From Lysobacter capsici (GTDB lineage Bacteria > Pseudomonadota > Gammaproteobacteria > Xanthomonadales > Xanthomonadaceae), in assembly GCF_018732085.1 (NCBI RefSeq), contig NZ_CP076103.1, positions 1,798,001 to 1,862,000 of the forward strand: 64,000 nt of DNA. Direction: 5' to 3'. A model generated the notes under the pieces. The model had not been told where the DNA came from and made no database searches. It was given only the letters and a program-made list of their open reading frames with translations. This document shows, piece after piece, positions 37,506 to 44,435 of the stretch; the first letter of the stretch is position 1; each line of letters starts with the position of its first letter. The translations under genes were made by a program, and so were the position numbers.

Positions 37506-38795
37506 CTAGTAAAAGGCAATGCGGAACGCAGCGAATGCCGCGGTCGCCATGACGATGTAACCCGCCCACGTAAGCAATTCGTTCAACGCAGGACTGCAGA
37601 AGCCATCAAAGGTAAGCACACCGAGCATCGGCCCGCCGTCGTATGACCAGACCGGACACGAGCCGCTGTATGCGCAGTTACCGAAAAAATCGCGGGCCGT
37701 TTGCGCAATAGGCGAATTGAGCGCAGCAGTCGCATACGCACCCAACGCCTCAGAAGCGGTCATTGGCTCTTGGCTATAAAGAGTGCCAACGCCAGAGCCA
37801 GCGCTACCGGATGGCTCACTGTCGCCCTGCCCTGTGCCGGTGCCACTCCCAGGCGTTCCAGGGTTGCCAGATCCATCGCCAGGATTGCCGTTCCCCGAGC
37901 CTGTATTCGGAGTGCCAGCGTTGTTATTGATCGTGATGCTATTGCTGTTATTGCTGGTGTTATTCGTAATCGAAGCGCGCTCGCCGGGTTTCCAATCCTC
38001 TCCAGGTCGAGGAGTCGGCGGCGCCGGCGGCGTAGGCGTAGGGGATGCTGGCCCGATGGTTACGTTTTCAGTCCGCTCAGGATTGGTGGCATTCGTGCCG
38101 TCAGTAGGCGGGCCGCAATAAGTGCGCCCGGTATTGGCGCTGGTAACGCAAATATCACCATTGTCCTTTGTGCAGAAAAGATGACCACCCAGTGTCTCGC
38201 TACACACCTTGTCCGGGGGCGGTTTTTTTGGCGGAGTAGGAGGACTTAAGCACGCCTTGCCCGTAGGGACGTGGTTACCCTTCGCGGTAATTATGTCGTC
38301 GCGCCCAACGGTCTCGAAAGTTTTCCTTTCAAGCGGCTGCATCTTGTATTCGCAACCACCACCGCAAACCACATCGCCGAAAGTGATATCGATAGGCTTT
38401 GAAACAGGAAGGGACTGCCGCTCACTGCACGGCTTATCGTAGTACCGAGTGCGAGAGCGAACGGGGTAAGAGTTAGTAGGCGAGATACACGCAATAACGC
38501 GGACAGCACTAGAAATCGTGTTGTCGGGATCAAAACCGCAAGGAACCATGTCCGGGTAGCTCGGACTGGGGCTACGTTTGATGCTATCGGCAAGCGACGC
38601 AAGTGCAGCAGCAGACGCCATACCTTGGTCCTTGCACCCGATGCTGGGGTCAACATCACCACTACGCGAACAAGTGCTGTCGGTGCCTTGAGCGCGTGAG
38701 GCACTGATGCCGGCGATGGATAAGAGAAACGCAACCAGGACGAACGCAATGCGCCGAACGACCGCGCTAACGAAGATGCGAGCGAGCCAGTTCAT
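37506..38795 (-). CDS. pIII-like attachment protein (TspB-related)
   Basis: A 429-residue adsorption protein. Signal peptide 1-35; Cys-rich N-domain with many cysteines (SRSGDVDPSIGCKDQ, VVCGGGCEYK); Pro/Thr and Gly/Asn/Ser-rich linkers (NTSNNSNSITINNNAG, GNGNPGDGSGNPG); C-terminal domain with four cysteines and a final membrane helix (about 407-428). The design matches filamentous pIII and Neisseria TspB-type proteins: the N-domain should bind the host receptor (usually a pilus). Confidence 0.88.
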   Translation of the reverse strand: MNWLARIFVSAVVRRIAFVLVAFLLSIAGISASRAQGTDSTCSRSGDVDPSIGCKDQGMASAAALASLADSIKRSPSPSYPDMVPCGFDPDNTISSAVRVIACISPTNSYPVRSRTRYYDKPCSERQSLPVSKPIDITFGDVVCGGGCEYKMQPLERKTFETVGRDDIITAKGNHVPTGKACLSPPTPPKKPPPDKVCSETLGGHLFCTKDNGDICVTSANTGRTYCGPPTDGTNATNPERTENVTIGPASPTPTPPAPPTPRPGEDWKPGERASITNNTSNNSNSITINNNAGTPNTGSGNGNPGDGSGNPGTPGSGTGTGQGDSEPSGSAGSGVGTLYSQEPMTASEALGAYATAALNSPIAQTARDFFGNCAYSGSCPVWSYDGGPMLGVLTFDGFCSPALNELLTWAGYIVMATAAFAAFRIAFY

Positions 38796-38875
38796 GCGCG
38801 ACCCTCCGCAAACCCGAGCGACGCAGCCGCAGCACCCAGCGCGCCGAGAAATCCGAAGAACAGACAGACGAGCAT
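38792..38875 (-). CDS. 27-aa hydrophobic phage protein (pVII/pIX-like)
   Basis: MLVCLFFGFLGALGAAAASL with a seven-residue charged tail. It has an excellent ribosome site, AAAGGAGG, 7 bases before the ATG, and its stop overlaps the pIII start as ATGA. Tiny membrane proteins in this position are virion-tip components in F-pili phages (pVII, pIX). No sequence relationship can be shown at this size. Confidence 0.7.
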   Translation of the reverse strand: MLVCLFFGFLGALGAAAASLGFAEGRA

Positions 38876-38893
38876 GTCACGCCTCCTTTAACG

Positions 38894-38918
38894 AAAAAGG
38901 GCCGGGAAATCCCGGCCC
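38894..38918 (-). terminator. Terminator after the major coat gene
   Basis: On the minus strand, stem GGGCCGGG-ATTT-CCCGGCCC followed by TTTTTC. It lies directly after pVIII, as in Ff phages, and would keep the coat protein far more abundant than pIII. Confidence 0.9.
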
Positions 38919-38933
38919 CACGCTTCCGCTCAA

Positions 38934-39071
38934 TTAGCCGCGGAAGAAGTTCGCCAGCTTGTTGGTGGCCCAGGCGGCGAAGCCCGGAGCGGCCTTGATG
39001 GCACCAGCCGCGATGATCGCGGCGACGACGGTGGCGGAAGCGAGACCGGTGAGAACAGCGGAGAAATCCAT
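38934..39071 (-). CDS. Major coat protein pVIII
   Basis: Forty-five residues: MDFSAVLTGLASATVVAAII, a long apolar helix, and a basic C-terminus (KAAPGFAAWATNKLANFFRG) to contact DNA. There is no cleavable signal, as in Xanthomonas phages of the Cf/Lf type. AAGGAG stands 7 bases before the ATG and a terminator follows. Size, charge pattern, position and the terminator identify it. Confidence 0.88.
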   Translation of the reverse strand: MDFSAVLTGLASATVVAAIIAAGAIKAAPGFAAWATNKLANFFRG

Positions 39072-39110
39072 TGTGTTGCTCCTTTTTTCATGGGGAAGGG
39101 CGACCGGCCG

Positions 39111-39368
39111 CTAGTCGCGATCAGAGGAAACGGCCTTTACGACGGAACCCACCATCGACCCCGCGACGTTGCACACGAGGACAAAACCGAAGGCACCGAC
39201 GATCCAGCTCGCAGCTATGTCTGCATCAGGCCACTTAAAGAGATCGGCGAGGAAAGACATCTGCGCGTGTTGTGTTGCGTCCACGAGTACGTAACCCGCG
39301 CATTCGGACACCGGTTGCCCAGTGGGCGAAAGGGTGCCGTCTGCGTTGAGGACTACGCACTCAGACAT
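39111..39368 (-). CDS. 85-aa phage membrane protein
   Basis: An N-terminal region with two cysteines (MSECVVL, VSECAGYVLVD) and one membrane helix near the C-terminus (about 54-76), ending in a short charged tail. It lies between the zinc-ribbon gene and pVIII. Probably a minor virion or assembly protein. Confidence 0.75.
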   Translation of the reverse strand: MSECVVLNADGTLSPTGQPVSECAGYVLVDATQHAQMSFLADLFKWPDADIAASWIVGAFGFVLVCNVAGSMVGSVVKAVSSDRD

Positions 39369-39379
39369 GGTTTAAGCTC

Positions 39380-39532
39380 TCACAGCTCTGCGTCGCATTC
39401 GAGGCAGTTGGTGTGCAGATCTGCCTGCATGTATCCGCATTGCGGGCAGTCGATCAGCTCATCCGTCTCCTCGCCGCAGTCGGGGCAGAAATCGGTGTCC
39501 ATCTCCTCTTGGCATTCCAGACAGGCGCGCAT
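39380..39532 (-). CDS. 50-aa double zinc-ribbon protein
   Basis: MRACLECQEEMDTDFCPDCG continues with two further CxxC pairs (DCPQCG and NCLECD), giving four CxxC motifs in 50 residues, the pattern of two zinc ribbons. It starts 4 bases after the pV stop and ends 11 bases before the next ATG, so it is translated within the operon. Very acidic between the pairs. It may act with pV or Rep, or on host transcription; there is no direct evidence. Confidence 0.8.
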   Translation of the reverse strand: MRACLECQEEMDTDFCPDCGEETDELIDCPQCGYMQADLHTNCLECDAEL

Positions 39533-39535
39533 GGG

Positions 39536-39916
39536 TTAGGCCGCCTGCGCGGGCTTGGAAGGCTTGCTTGCGTTAAGCGGCGAAGGGTCGGCAGCAAGCT
39601 TGGCGAGCATCGAGACGGGCAGCTGTTCGCGCAGGTACGCGATGGCTTCGTCTTCGGTCAGCAGCTTGAGCGAACGCGCAATGCGCAGATCGCCGTACTC
39701 ACCGATTTCGATGCTGGCCGGGTCGAGGTAGTACATCGCCGGCTGCAGCGGAGGGAGCTCGCCCAAGCTGATTTTGAAGCGCTCCGGGAACGCATGGCCG
39801 TTGTGGACGTAGCCTTCCTGATTCTTGATGTGGTACGGCTCGCCCTTGCGCTCACCGCGCTGGATGGTGCCGCCGCGCTCTTCGACTTGAGCGGAAAGAA
39901 TCTGCAACTTGATCAT
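39536..39916 (-). CDS. ssDNA-binding protein pV-like
   Basis: A 126-residue protein that binds new single strands and switches replication to packaging. MIKLQILSAQVEERGGTIQR and the pV-like core KISLGELPPLQPAMYYLDPASIE agree with the filamentous helix-destabilising OB fold; the C-terminus is Ala/Pro-rich. It is 3 bases after rep. Confidence 0.88.
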   Translation of the reverse strand: MIKLQILSAQVEERGGTIQRGERKGEPYHIKNQEGYVHNGHAFPERFKISLGELPPLQPAMYYLDPASIEIGEYGDLRIARSLKLLTEDEAIAYLREQLPVSMLAKLAADPSPLNASKPSKPAQAA

Positions 39917-39919
39917 GGC

Positions 39920-40858
39920 TTAGGCCTCAAATGGGTTTTTGTGCGGGATGCGGAAGTGGTCACCTTCGGGCGTAAACATCTCGACGTAGCCAAGGTGCCG
40001 AAGCGCTACGCCGGTAGGCGTCCATCCATCGGACTGCCAAGGAGAAATGAAGTTGTAGCCGAGGAAACCGTTAGTCCAAGCAGTGACCTTGTCAGCGACA
40101 AGAAGACCCCACTTGCCGATGCGGGGGAGCTCGACCTGGACACGACGCACAACGGCTTCAGGCTGGAACGCAACAAGCTCGCGAAACCATTTCGGTGCGA
40201 GCGAGTAAGAGCGCTGCGCACGTGCTGCAAGCGTCATGCCACCAGCGCCATACAACCGAGCGCCCTTGGGCAACTCACGAGCACTGCCCTTGCTCGCGTA
40301 TTTGGCGATATAGCCGACCGGGCTATGCGCCCACACGGCATTCGACTTGCCATGCGGCCACCAGCCTTGCTCATCGGGAAAAGGCGGTGTCTTTCCGCCT
40401 GAGACCCAGAAAACAACGTGGTAATGCGGCTTTCCGGACTGATGGAGTTCCATCACCCACACGTAGGAGAACTGGACCTTGTTGCGCTTAGCCCACTTGC
40501 GATAGTGGTCGAGCATCGTGCGCAACTGCTTGGCTTCCCACTCAACGTCAGGCGAGTACGTAAGCGTGAGCAATGCACAGCGGAACTCATGCTCTTGCGC
40601 GTAGCGCCACTGCGCGCCCTGCCCTTCGATCCACTGCGAGTAGCCCTTTTCCAGCAGGTCGTTATGGATGGCTTTGGCAGAAGCAATAACAGCACGACGC
40701 ATCTTGTGCATGCGCGACTCGTGCGACTTCGCAGCATCCACAAGCAAATCTTTTCTTTCTGCATTGTTGGAAAAAGAGACAAGCCCAGCGCGCTCGCCGG
40801 TCGCGCTCGCTTCGCTCGCGCGAGCGGCCGAGGCGCGCGTAGTCGGTTCGGCGGTCAT
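39920..40858 (-). CDS. Rolling-circle replication initiator (HUH, pII-like)
   Basis: A 312-residue HUH endonuclease. Motif 2 is KPHYHVVFW (His145, His147) and the nucleophile is probably Tyr187 in AKYASKG (YxxK). It should nick the plus strand at the phage origin. The ATG at 40858 overlaps the upstream stop as ATGA, and the longer frame to 40957 runs antisense-like through a real small gene, so it is rejected. Confidence 0.92.
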   Translation of the reverse strand: MTAEPTTRASAARASEASATGERAGLVSFSNNAERKDLLVDAAKSHESRMHKMRRAVIASAKAIHNDLLEKGYSQWIEGQGAQWRYAQEHEFRCALLTLTYSPDVEWEAKQLRTMLDHYRKWAKRNKVQFSYVWVMELHQSGKPHYHVVFWVSGGKTPPFPDEQGWWPHGKSNAVWAHSPVGYIAKYASKGSARELPKGARLYGAGGMTLAARAQRSYSLAPKWFRELVAFQPEAVVRRVQVELPRIGKWGLLVADKVTAWTNGFLGYNFISPWQSDGWTPTGVALRHLGYVEMFTPEGDHFRIPHKNPFEA

Positions 40859-41007
40859 GCACCTGCCCTCATCTGCATAACGCGGGCGGCAGCAGCGCCG
40901 TGCGGCATCGAAAGGCACAGCAGCAGGCCGTGCACGCCGGCAGGGCCGAAACGCCACTCACTGCGCGCCACGCTGTACGCGCTGCGGAATAGCTTGCGCG
41001 GGGTCAT
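40855..41007 (-). CDS. 50-aa phage ORF coupled to rep
   Basis: MTPRKLFRSAYSVARSEWRF, a small Gly/Leu-rich middle, then MQMRAGA. Its start overlaps the preceding stop and its stop overlaps the rep start, both as ATGA, a double coupling that argues for translation. Similar tiny basic ORFs precede rep in xanthomonad inoviruses. Function unknown. Confidence 0.65.
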   Translation of the reverse strand: MTPRKLFRSAYSVARSEWRFGPAGVHGLLLCLSMPHGAAAARVMQMRAGA

Positions 41008-41621
41008 GCGCGTCCACCCATGCGCGCCAGGACACGCTGCTCATAGCCGGGGCTGGCGATCGGCGCGCCCATCTGCAAGACCGCTAGGTCGCAGCACTCC
41101 TGGCACTCGTAGGGGCCTGGATCGCACTCGTGGTCATCACTCGGATACGGCTTCGCCGCGTCGAGGAACTCATCGATCGTGCCGGTAAAGCCATCAAAAG
41201 CGTCATCGGGGCGCGGTGGCGGCCTGCCGCACTCCAAGTGCCCGACCGCGCTGGGTGGCTCGCTGGCGTGCGCGTGTCGCGCTGTAGGGCGGTCTGCGTG
41301 GGCTGCGCCCACAAAGGGCAGGTCGTCGACGTAGTCGGGTCCGCCAGGGTCTTTGAGAGGGCCGCCGTCGTGCGCCGTCACTTGGGACAGGTGCAAGGCC
41401 TCGCGTTCGGGTTGCTTCGCGAACTGGCGCAGCACGGAGCCGAGTTGCGTAGCTAGAACGATGACGCCGACGGCGGTAAGCAAGGCCGACGCCAGTACCA
41501 GCGCGTCAAGGCTGGCTTGGCTACCGGACCGCATTGCGCGGTACAGGATCGGCAGTAGCGCGATCCCGAGGACCACAAGGCCGGCGACCGCGTACGTCTG
41601 AATTCGATTCGAAGTGTCCAT
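41004..41621 (-). CDS. 205-aa phage membrane protein, first early gene
   Basis: Two N-terminal helices (about 9-29 and 40-60) and a long cytoplasmic or periplasmic tail with a Cys-rich acidic end (DDHECDPGPYECQECCDLAVL) that could bind metal. The ATG at 41621 follows GGGGGGTAGGT. It is the first gene after the early promoter. No known family recognised. Confidence 0.75.
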   Translation of the reverse strand: MDTSNRIQTYAVAGLVVLGIALLPILYRAMRSGSQASLDALVLASALLTAVGVIVLATQLGSVLRQFAKQPEREALHLSQVTAHDGGPLKDPGGPDYVDDLPFVGAAHADRPTARHAHASEPPSAVGHLECGRPPPRPDDAFDGFTGTIDEFLDAAKPYPSDDHECDPGPYECQECCDLAVLQMGAPIASPGYEQRVLARMGGRA

Positions 41622-41637
41622 ACCTACCCCCCTAGTG

Positions 41638-41691
41638 GCCGGGGGTGGTGCCCGGCCCACGGGGGGAGGGGTGCCGGGCACCACCCCCGGC
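41638..41691. other. 19-bp perfect hairpin, candidate origin/packaging signal
   Basis: GCCGGGGGTGGTGCCCGGC (41638-41656) and its exact complement (41673-41691) with a 16-base G-rich loop. Inoviruses carry such hairpins in the intergenic region for plus-strand origin and packaging. It lies in the leader of the early operon. Function inferred. Confidence 0.55.
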
Positions 41692-41705
41692 GGTTGCCTT
41701 GTCAC

Positions 41706-41733
41706 TTGGCAAGTGACGGGGGCGATGTAAAGT
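41706..41733 (+). promoter_or_regulatory. Regulator promoter with operator palindrome
   Basis: TTGGCA (41706-41711) and TAAAGT (41728-41733) with a 16-bp spacer. The palindrome GTCACTT-GGC-AAGTGAC (41701-41717) covers the -35 box. Two imperfect repeats AAGTCAGAAGTAAC (41730-41743) and AAGTCGGACGTAAC (41752-41765) lie downstream, 22 bp apart. Confidence 0.55.
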
Positions 41734-41753
41734 CAGAAGTAACTTTGTGTCAA
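41725..41753 (-). promoter_or_regulatory. Early phage promoter, overlapping the regulator promoter
   Basis: Read leftward, a consensus -35 TTGACA (41753-41748) and a -10 TTACAT (41730-41725) are 17 bp apart. The -10 bases are shared with the rightward regulator promoter, so the two are mutually exclusive. Confidence 0.6.
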
Positions 41754-41766
41754 GTCGGACGTAACA

Positions 41767-42147
41767 ATGAGCGCGCTCAATTCTTTGCTTGACAAAGCAA
41801 TCGCGAAGTGCGAGCCGAAGAACGATTCGGCCCTAGCGAAGCGCCTAGGCCTGACCAGAGCATCGGTAAGCAGGTGGCGTCACGACGGTGCAATCACGCT
41901 GGAACACCTGTCAGCACTGATCAACCTCGCTGGCGAGAAACCGGAGATCGCGATTCTCGTTATGGAGGAGCAAGCGACAACGCCTGCAAGCAGATACGTG
42001 TGGGGCACGTTGGCGCGCCGACTCGCGACGGCAGCGATGCTCGCTGTCGTCGCGTTCGGGTCGATCCCTATCGCGAAAGCGTCGATAGAGCAGGGGATTG
42101 AAAATCCCCGTGTCGGGGGTTCAATTCCCTCCCCGGCCACCATTTAA
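41767..42147 (+). CDS. Phage HTH regulator whose 3' end lies in the attachment site
   Basis: A 126-residue protein with an N-terminal helix-turn-helix (about 19-41: KNDSALAKRLGLTRASVSRW) and one hydrophobic helix (about 86-103). It resembles DUF3693-type regulators of filamentous phages. The last 20 residues, from about 107, are encoded by the attachment repeat, and the stop TAA is made half of host sequence. In the excised circle the frame would continue 24 more codons to a stop at 34241-34243, giving 150 residues. A promoter-overlapping operator suggests autoregulation. Confidence 0.82.
   Translation: MSALNSLLDKAIAKCEPKNDSALAKRLGLTRASVSRWRHDGAITLEHLSALINLAGEKPEIAILVMEEQATTPASRYVWGTLARRLATAAMLAVVAFGSIPIAKASIEQGIENPRVGGSIPSPATI
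42086..42145 (+). repeat. Right attachment site (60-bp direct repeat)
   Basis: Perfect copy of 34110-34169, a truncated tRNA-Phe lacking its 5' 19 bases. Confidence 0.97.
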
Positions 42148-42185
42148 TACAAAGGCTTAGCTTTCGGGCTAGGCCTTTTGTATTT
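42148..42185 (+). terminator. Displaced tRNA-Phe terminator
   Basis: TACAAAGGCTTAGC (42148-42161) pairs with GCTAGGCCTTTTGTA (42168-42182) apart from one bulge and one mismatch, followed by TTTGGG. It lies just beyond the right attachment site and, before integration, would have stood 2 bases after the tRNA repeat. Confidence 0.8.
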
Positions 42186-43103
42186 GGGTTGCACGGAAAT
42201 TGCACGAATATCGACCTGTGCTACACGTGCCGCAATCAGGCCGCACGAATCCTTCGTCGCGCTATCCATCAGTCGATGACCCGCAATCAAGTCGATCCGC
42301 ATCGCTGCATATTCCGCGATCCCCACGTTATGTCGTGCGGGTCGGATCGACCGAACATGCAAAGTGTCGCGTGACCCGTCACGTAATCGTTTTGGTCGGC
42401 ACGGCGCGTAACGATGGCGATGCCCGGGACCGAGACAGGACGAGTCCGGACGCACGGCCGCGATCCATCCCATCCCCGCGCGCACAGTCAAGCCACGACC
42501 CATCTGGATCGGGCTTGACAGCCCCGGACGCCGACATTACGTTCGCATTCCCCATCACCGCTGACCGGCGGGCCCAGAGGGATACCATGTCCGAGAGTGT
42601 AGCCACCCGCTAATCCTTCGCTGCGCGAAGGTGGGTAACGCGTCGAGTCTTACGCCGTTCGCGCCATGCGAATGGGCGTCGTCGCGTTCGTTTCGGCTAC
42701 AACCGACATGCGATATGAAAATTTCCCAGCGACAGCCGCGCACATTGCGCGCGCGAGCCATGGGTGGAGCATCGCTCCATCGAACCAACGAAAGCTGGCG
42801 CCTGGCCGCCGATACGATCCAGCAAGCCGTCGACGTGGCGCGTTGCCGCGTTCCTGCAGTCGCGGCGCGGCGCTCATGCGCGGCACGCAGGCATTGCCGC
42901 GGACGTTCCTGCCGATCCGGCGGCGACGGGCCACGCCACGACATCGTGATGATCAACCGTCGTCTGCGTTGCCCCGACCTCAGACCGAAGCCGCTGCGTT
43001 CTCATCCACCCGCTCATCGTCATGGCGAGGTGAGGCCATGCTGAGCCTGCTGATGTTTGCCCGTACGCCTTGTCTCTCAAAACCATGCGCCATGGAGGAG
43101 CTT
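42186..43103. other. Intergenic, no gene seen
   Basis: About 920 bp between the prophage and the acetyltransferase gene. The frames here are Arg/Pro-rich shadows with poor codon patterns. A short stem CCTTCGC-TGC-GCGAAGG lies near 42615-42631. It may be old insertion debris next to tRNA-Phe. Confidence 0.5.
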
Positions 43104-43613
43104 ATGCAGATCGCGATCGAACAAGCGCAGCATCACGCCCAGGTATTCGAAGTCACCCGCGCGGCCTTCGCCGGCGACGGCGAAGCGCACCTGGTCGAGC
43201 GCCTGCGCGCGGACGGCCTTGTTCGGCTGTCGCTGGTCGCGATCGAGGACGAGCAGGTCGTCGGCCACGTGCTGTTCACCGATTTGGCGGTGACAGTGGA
43301 CGGGCGTGCGTTGCGGGCGCTGTGCCTGGCGCCGGTGTCGGTGCAGCCGGATTACCAGAACTCCGGCGTGGGTTCGATGTTGATCCGCGAAGGCCTGCGG
43401 CAGTCGGCGCAGGCCGGTTTCGAAGCGGTGGTCGTGGTCGGGCATCGAGCCTATTACCCACGTTTCGGCTTCAGCGCGAAGCTCGCCGAAAAACTCGTCG
43501 CGCCGTTCTCGGGCGAGGTGTTCATGGCGATCGAACTGGTCGACGGCGCGTTGCAGGGCGAGGCGGGGACGGTCGTCTATCCCGATGCGTTCGGGATCGT
43601 CGAGGGTCATTGA
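43104..43613 (+). CDS. GNAT-family N-acetyltransferase (YhbS-like)
   Basis: A 169-residue acetyltransferase with the acetyl-CoA binding loop VQPDYQNSGVGSMLIREGL and the YhbS-type end GHRAYYPRFGFS. GGAGGAG precedes the ATG at 43104; an ATG four codons upstream overlaps that site and is less likely. Substrate unknown. Confidence 0.88.
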   Translation: MQIAIEQAQHHAQVFEVTRAAFAGDGEAHLVERLRADGLVRLSLVAIEDEQVVGHVLFTDLAVTVDGRALRALCLAPVSVQPDYQNSGVGSMLIREGLRQSAQAGFEAVVVVGHRAYYPRFGFSAKLAEKLVAPFSGEVFMAIELVDGALQGEAGTVVYPDAFGIVEGH

Positions 43614-43691
43614 GTCGATGCGGAAACACAAAGCCCGGCGATGCGCCGGGCTTTGTTCTGCATGCGCGCTGCATGCACGCGAGCCGACAGC

Positions 43692-43961
43692 TCAGGGCTG
43701 CGGATTGCCACCGCAGTTGACCGTGCGGATGGTGAAGTAGCGGGTGTGATCGCCCCAGTCGAAGGGTTCGCCGCACGAGCCGTACGACCAGCCGCCGACG
43801 ACTACGGTGCGGGTGGCGTCGGCGTAATAGGTGTAGGTCTGGCTTTGGCCCGGACCCGCGGGCGGAATCGCCGAAGCGGTCAGCGAAACGGCCAGGCCGG
43901 CGATGAGCAGCGACAGCTTGGTCCTGCGCGATGCGTGCGTCTTGAACATCCGATTCAACAT
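43692..43961 (-). CDS. Small secreted DUF6289-like protein
   Basis: An 89-residue protein with signal peptide (residues about 1-31, LSLLIAGLAVSLTASA) and a mature beta-rich part (YTYYADATRTVVVGGWSYGSCGEPFDWG) with two cysteines. AAGGAGG lies 6 bases before the ATG. Such peptides are numerous in Lysobacter; function unknown. Confidence 0.78.
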   Translation of the reverse strand: MLNRMFKTHASRRTKLSLLIAGLAVSLTASAIPPAGPGQSQTYTYYADATRTVVVGGWSYGSCGEPFDWGDHTRYFTIRTVNCGGNPQP

Positions 43962-44097
43962 GCGATCCTCCTTCGTGGCGTTGCCAGGGATTGCGGATGT
44001 CTCCGCACTGCTGGTGATACACCAAACGCGGGCATCGCCGCGGGCCTGAGTCGCAGATTCGCGCTCGCGAAGCGTGACTGCGGTCGGAGTGAGACGA

Positions 44098-44367
44098 TCA
44101 GGCTTCGGGCACGTAGCCGGCGGGCTTGTCGGCACCGCCGCCGAACAGGAATTTTTCCATTTCCTCCTGCAGGAAGGCGCGGTGCTTGGGGTCCAGCGGC
44201 GACAGCCGGTTTTCGTTGATCAGCATGGTCTGGTGCGCCAGCCACTTGGCCCAGGCGGGTTTGCCGATGTCGGCGAAAACGCGCTTGCCCAGTTCGCCGG
44301 GCCAGGGCACGAAATCCAGGCCCTCGGTCTCGCGTTGTTCGTATTGGCAGAAAACGCTGCGGCTCAT
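44098..44367 (-). CDS. yggX: Fe(2+)-trafficking protein YggX
   Basis: Eighty-nine residues against 91 in E. coli. MSRSVFCQYEQRETEGLDF carries the single conserved Cys, and WLAHQTMLINENRLSP is diagnostic. It protects Fe-S clusters from oxidative damage. Next to mutY, whose product has an Fe-S cluster, as in enterics. Confidence 0.95.
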   Translation of the reverse strand: MSRSVFCQYEQRETEGLDFVPWPGELGKRVFADIGKPAWAKWLAHQTMLINENRLSPLDPKHRAFLQEEMEKFLFGGGADKPAGYVPEA

Positions 44368-44435
44368 GGGGATGGTCCTGGTTGAAGAAGGGGAGCCGCT
44401 CGCGCGGCGAGGACGGCCAGAATTGCGAACGGCGA

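Larger units (their letters stand above)
34110..42145. mobile_element. Integrated inovirus (filamentous phage) in tRNA-Phe
   Basis: The element is bounded by perfect 60-bp direct repeats (34110-34169 and 42086-42145); the excised circle would be 7976 bp. Its module order is inovirus-like: regulator, divergent early genes, HUH replication protein, ssDNA-binding pV, small virion proteins including pVIII, terminator, pIII, pVI, pI/Zot, cargo-like DUF4124 gene and tyrosine integrase. Base composition is visibly less GC-rich than the flanks. All major functions for replication and assembly are intact, except that the pIV secretin is absent, as in many inoviruses that borrow a host secretin. Confidence 0.95.

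Noticed and set aside
40859..40957. Longer N-terminus for the phage Rep protein
   Set aside because: This DNA is the 50-aa ORF in another frame, with ATGA overlaps at both ends.
42666..43103. N-terminal extension of the acetyltransferase
   Set aside because: The extension is Arg-rich with no domain; a good ribosome site supports the start at 43104.
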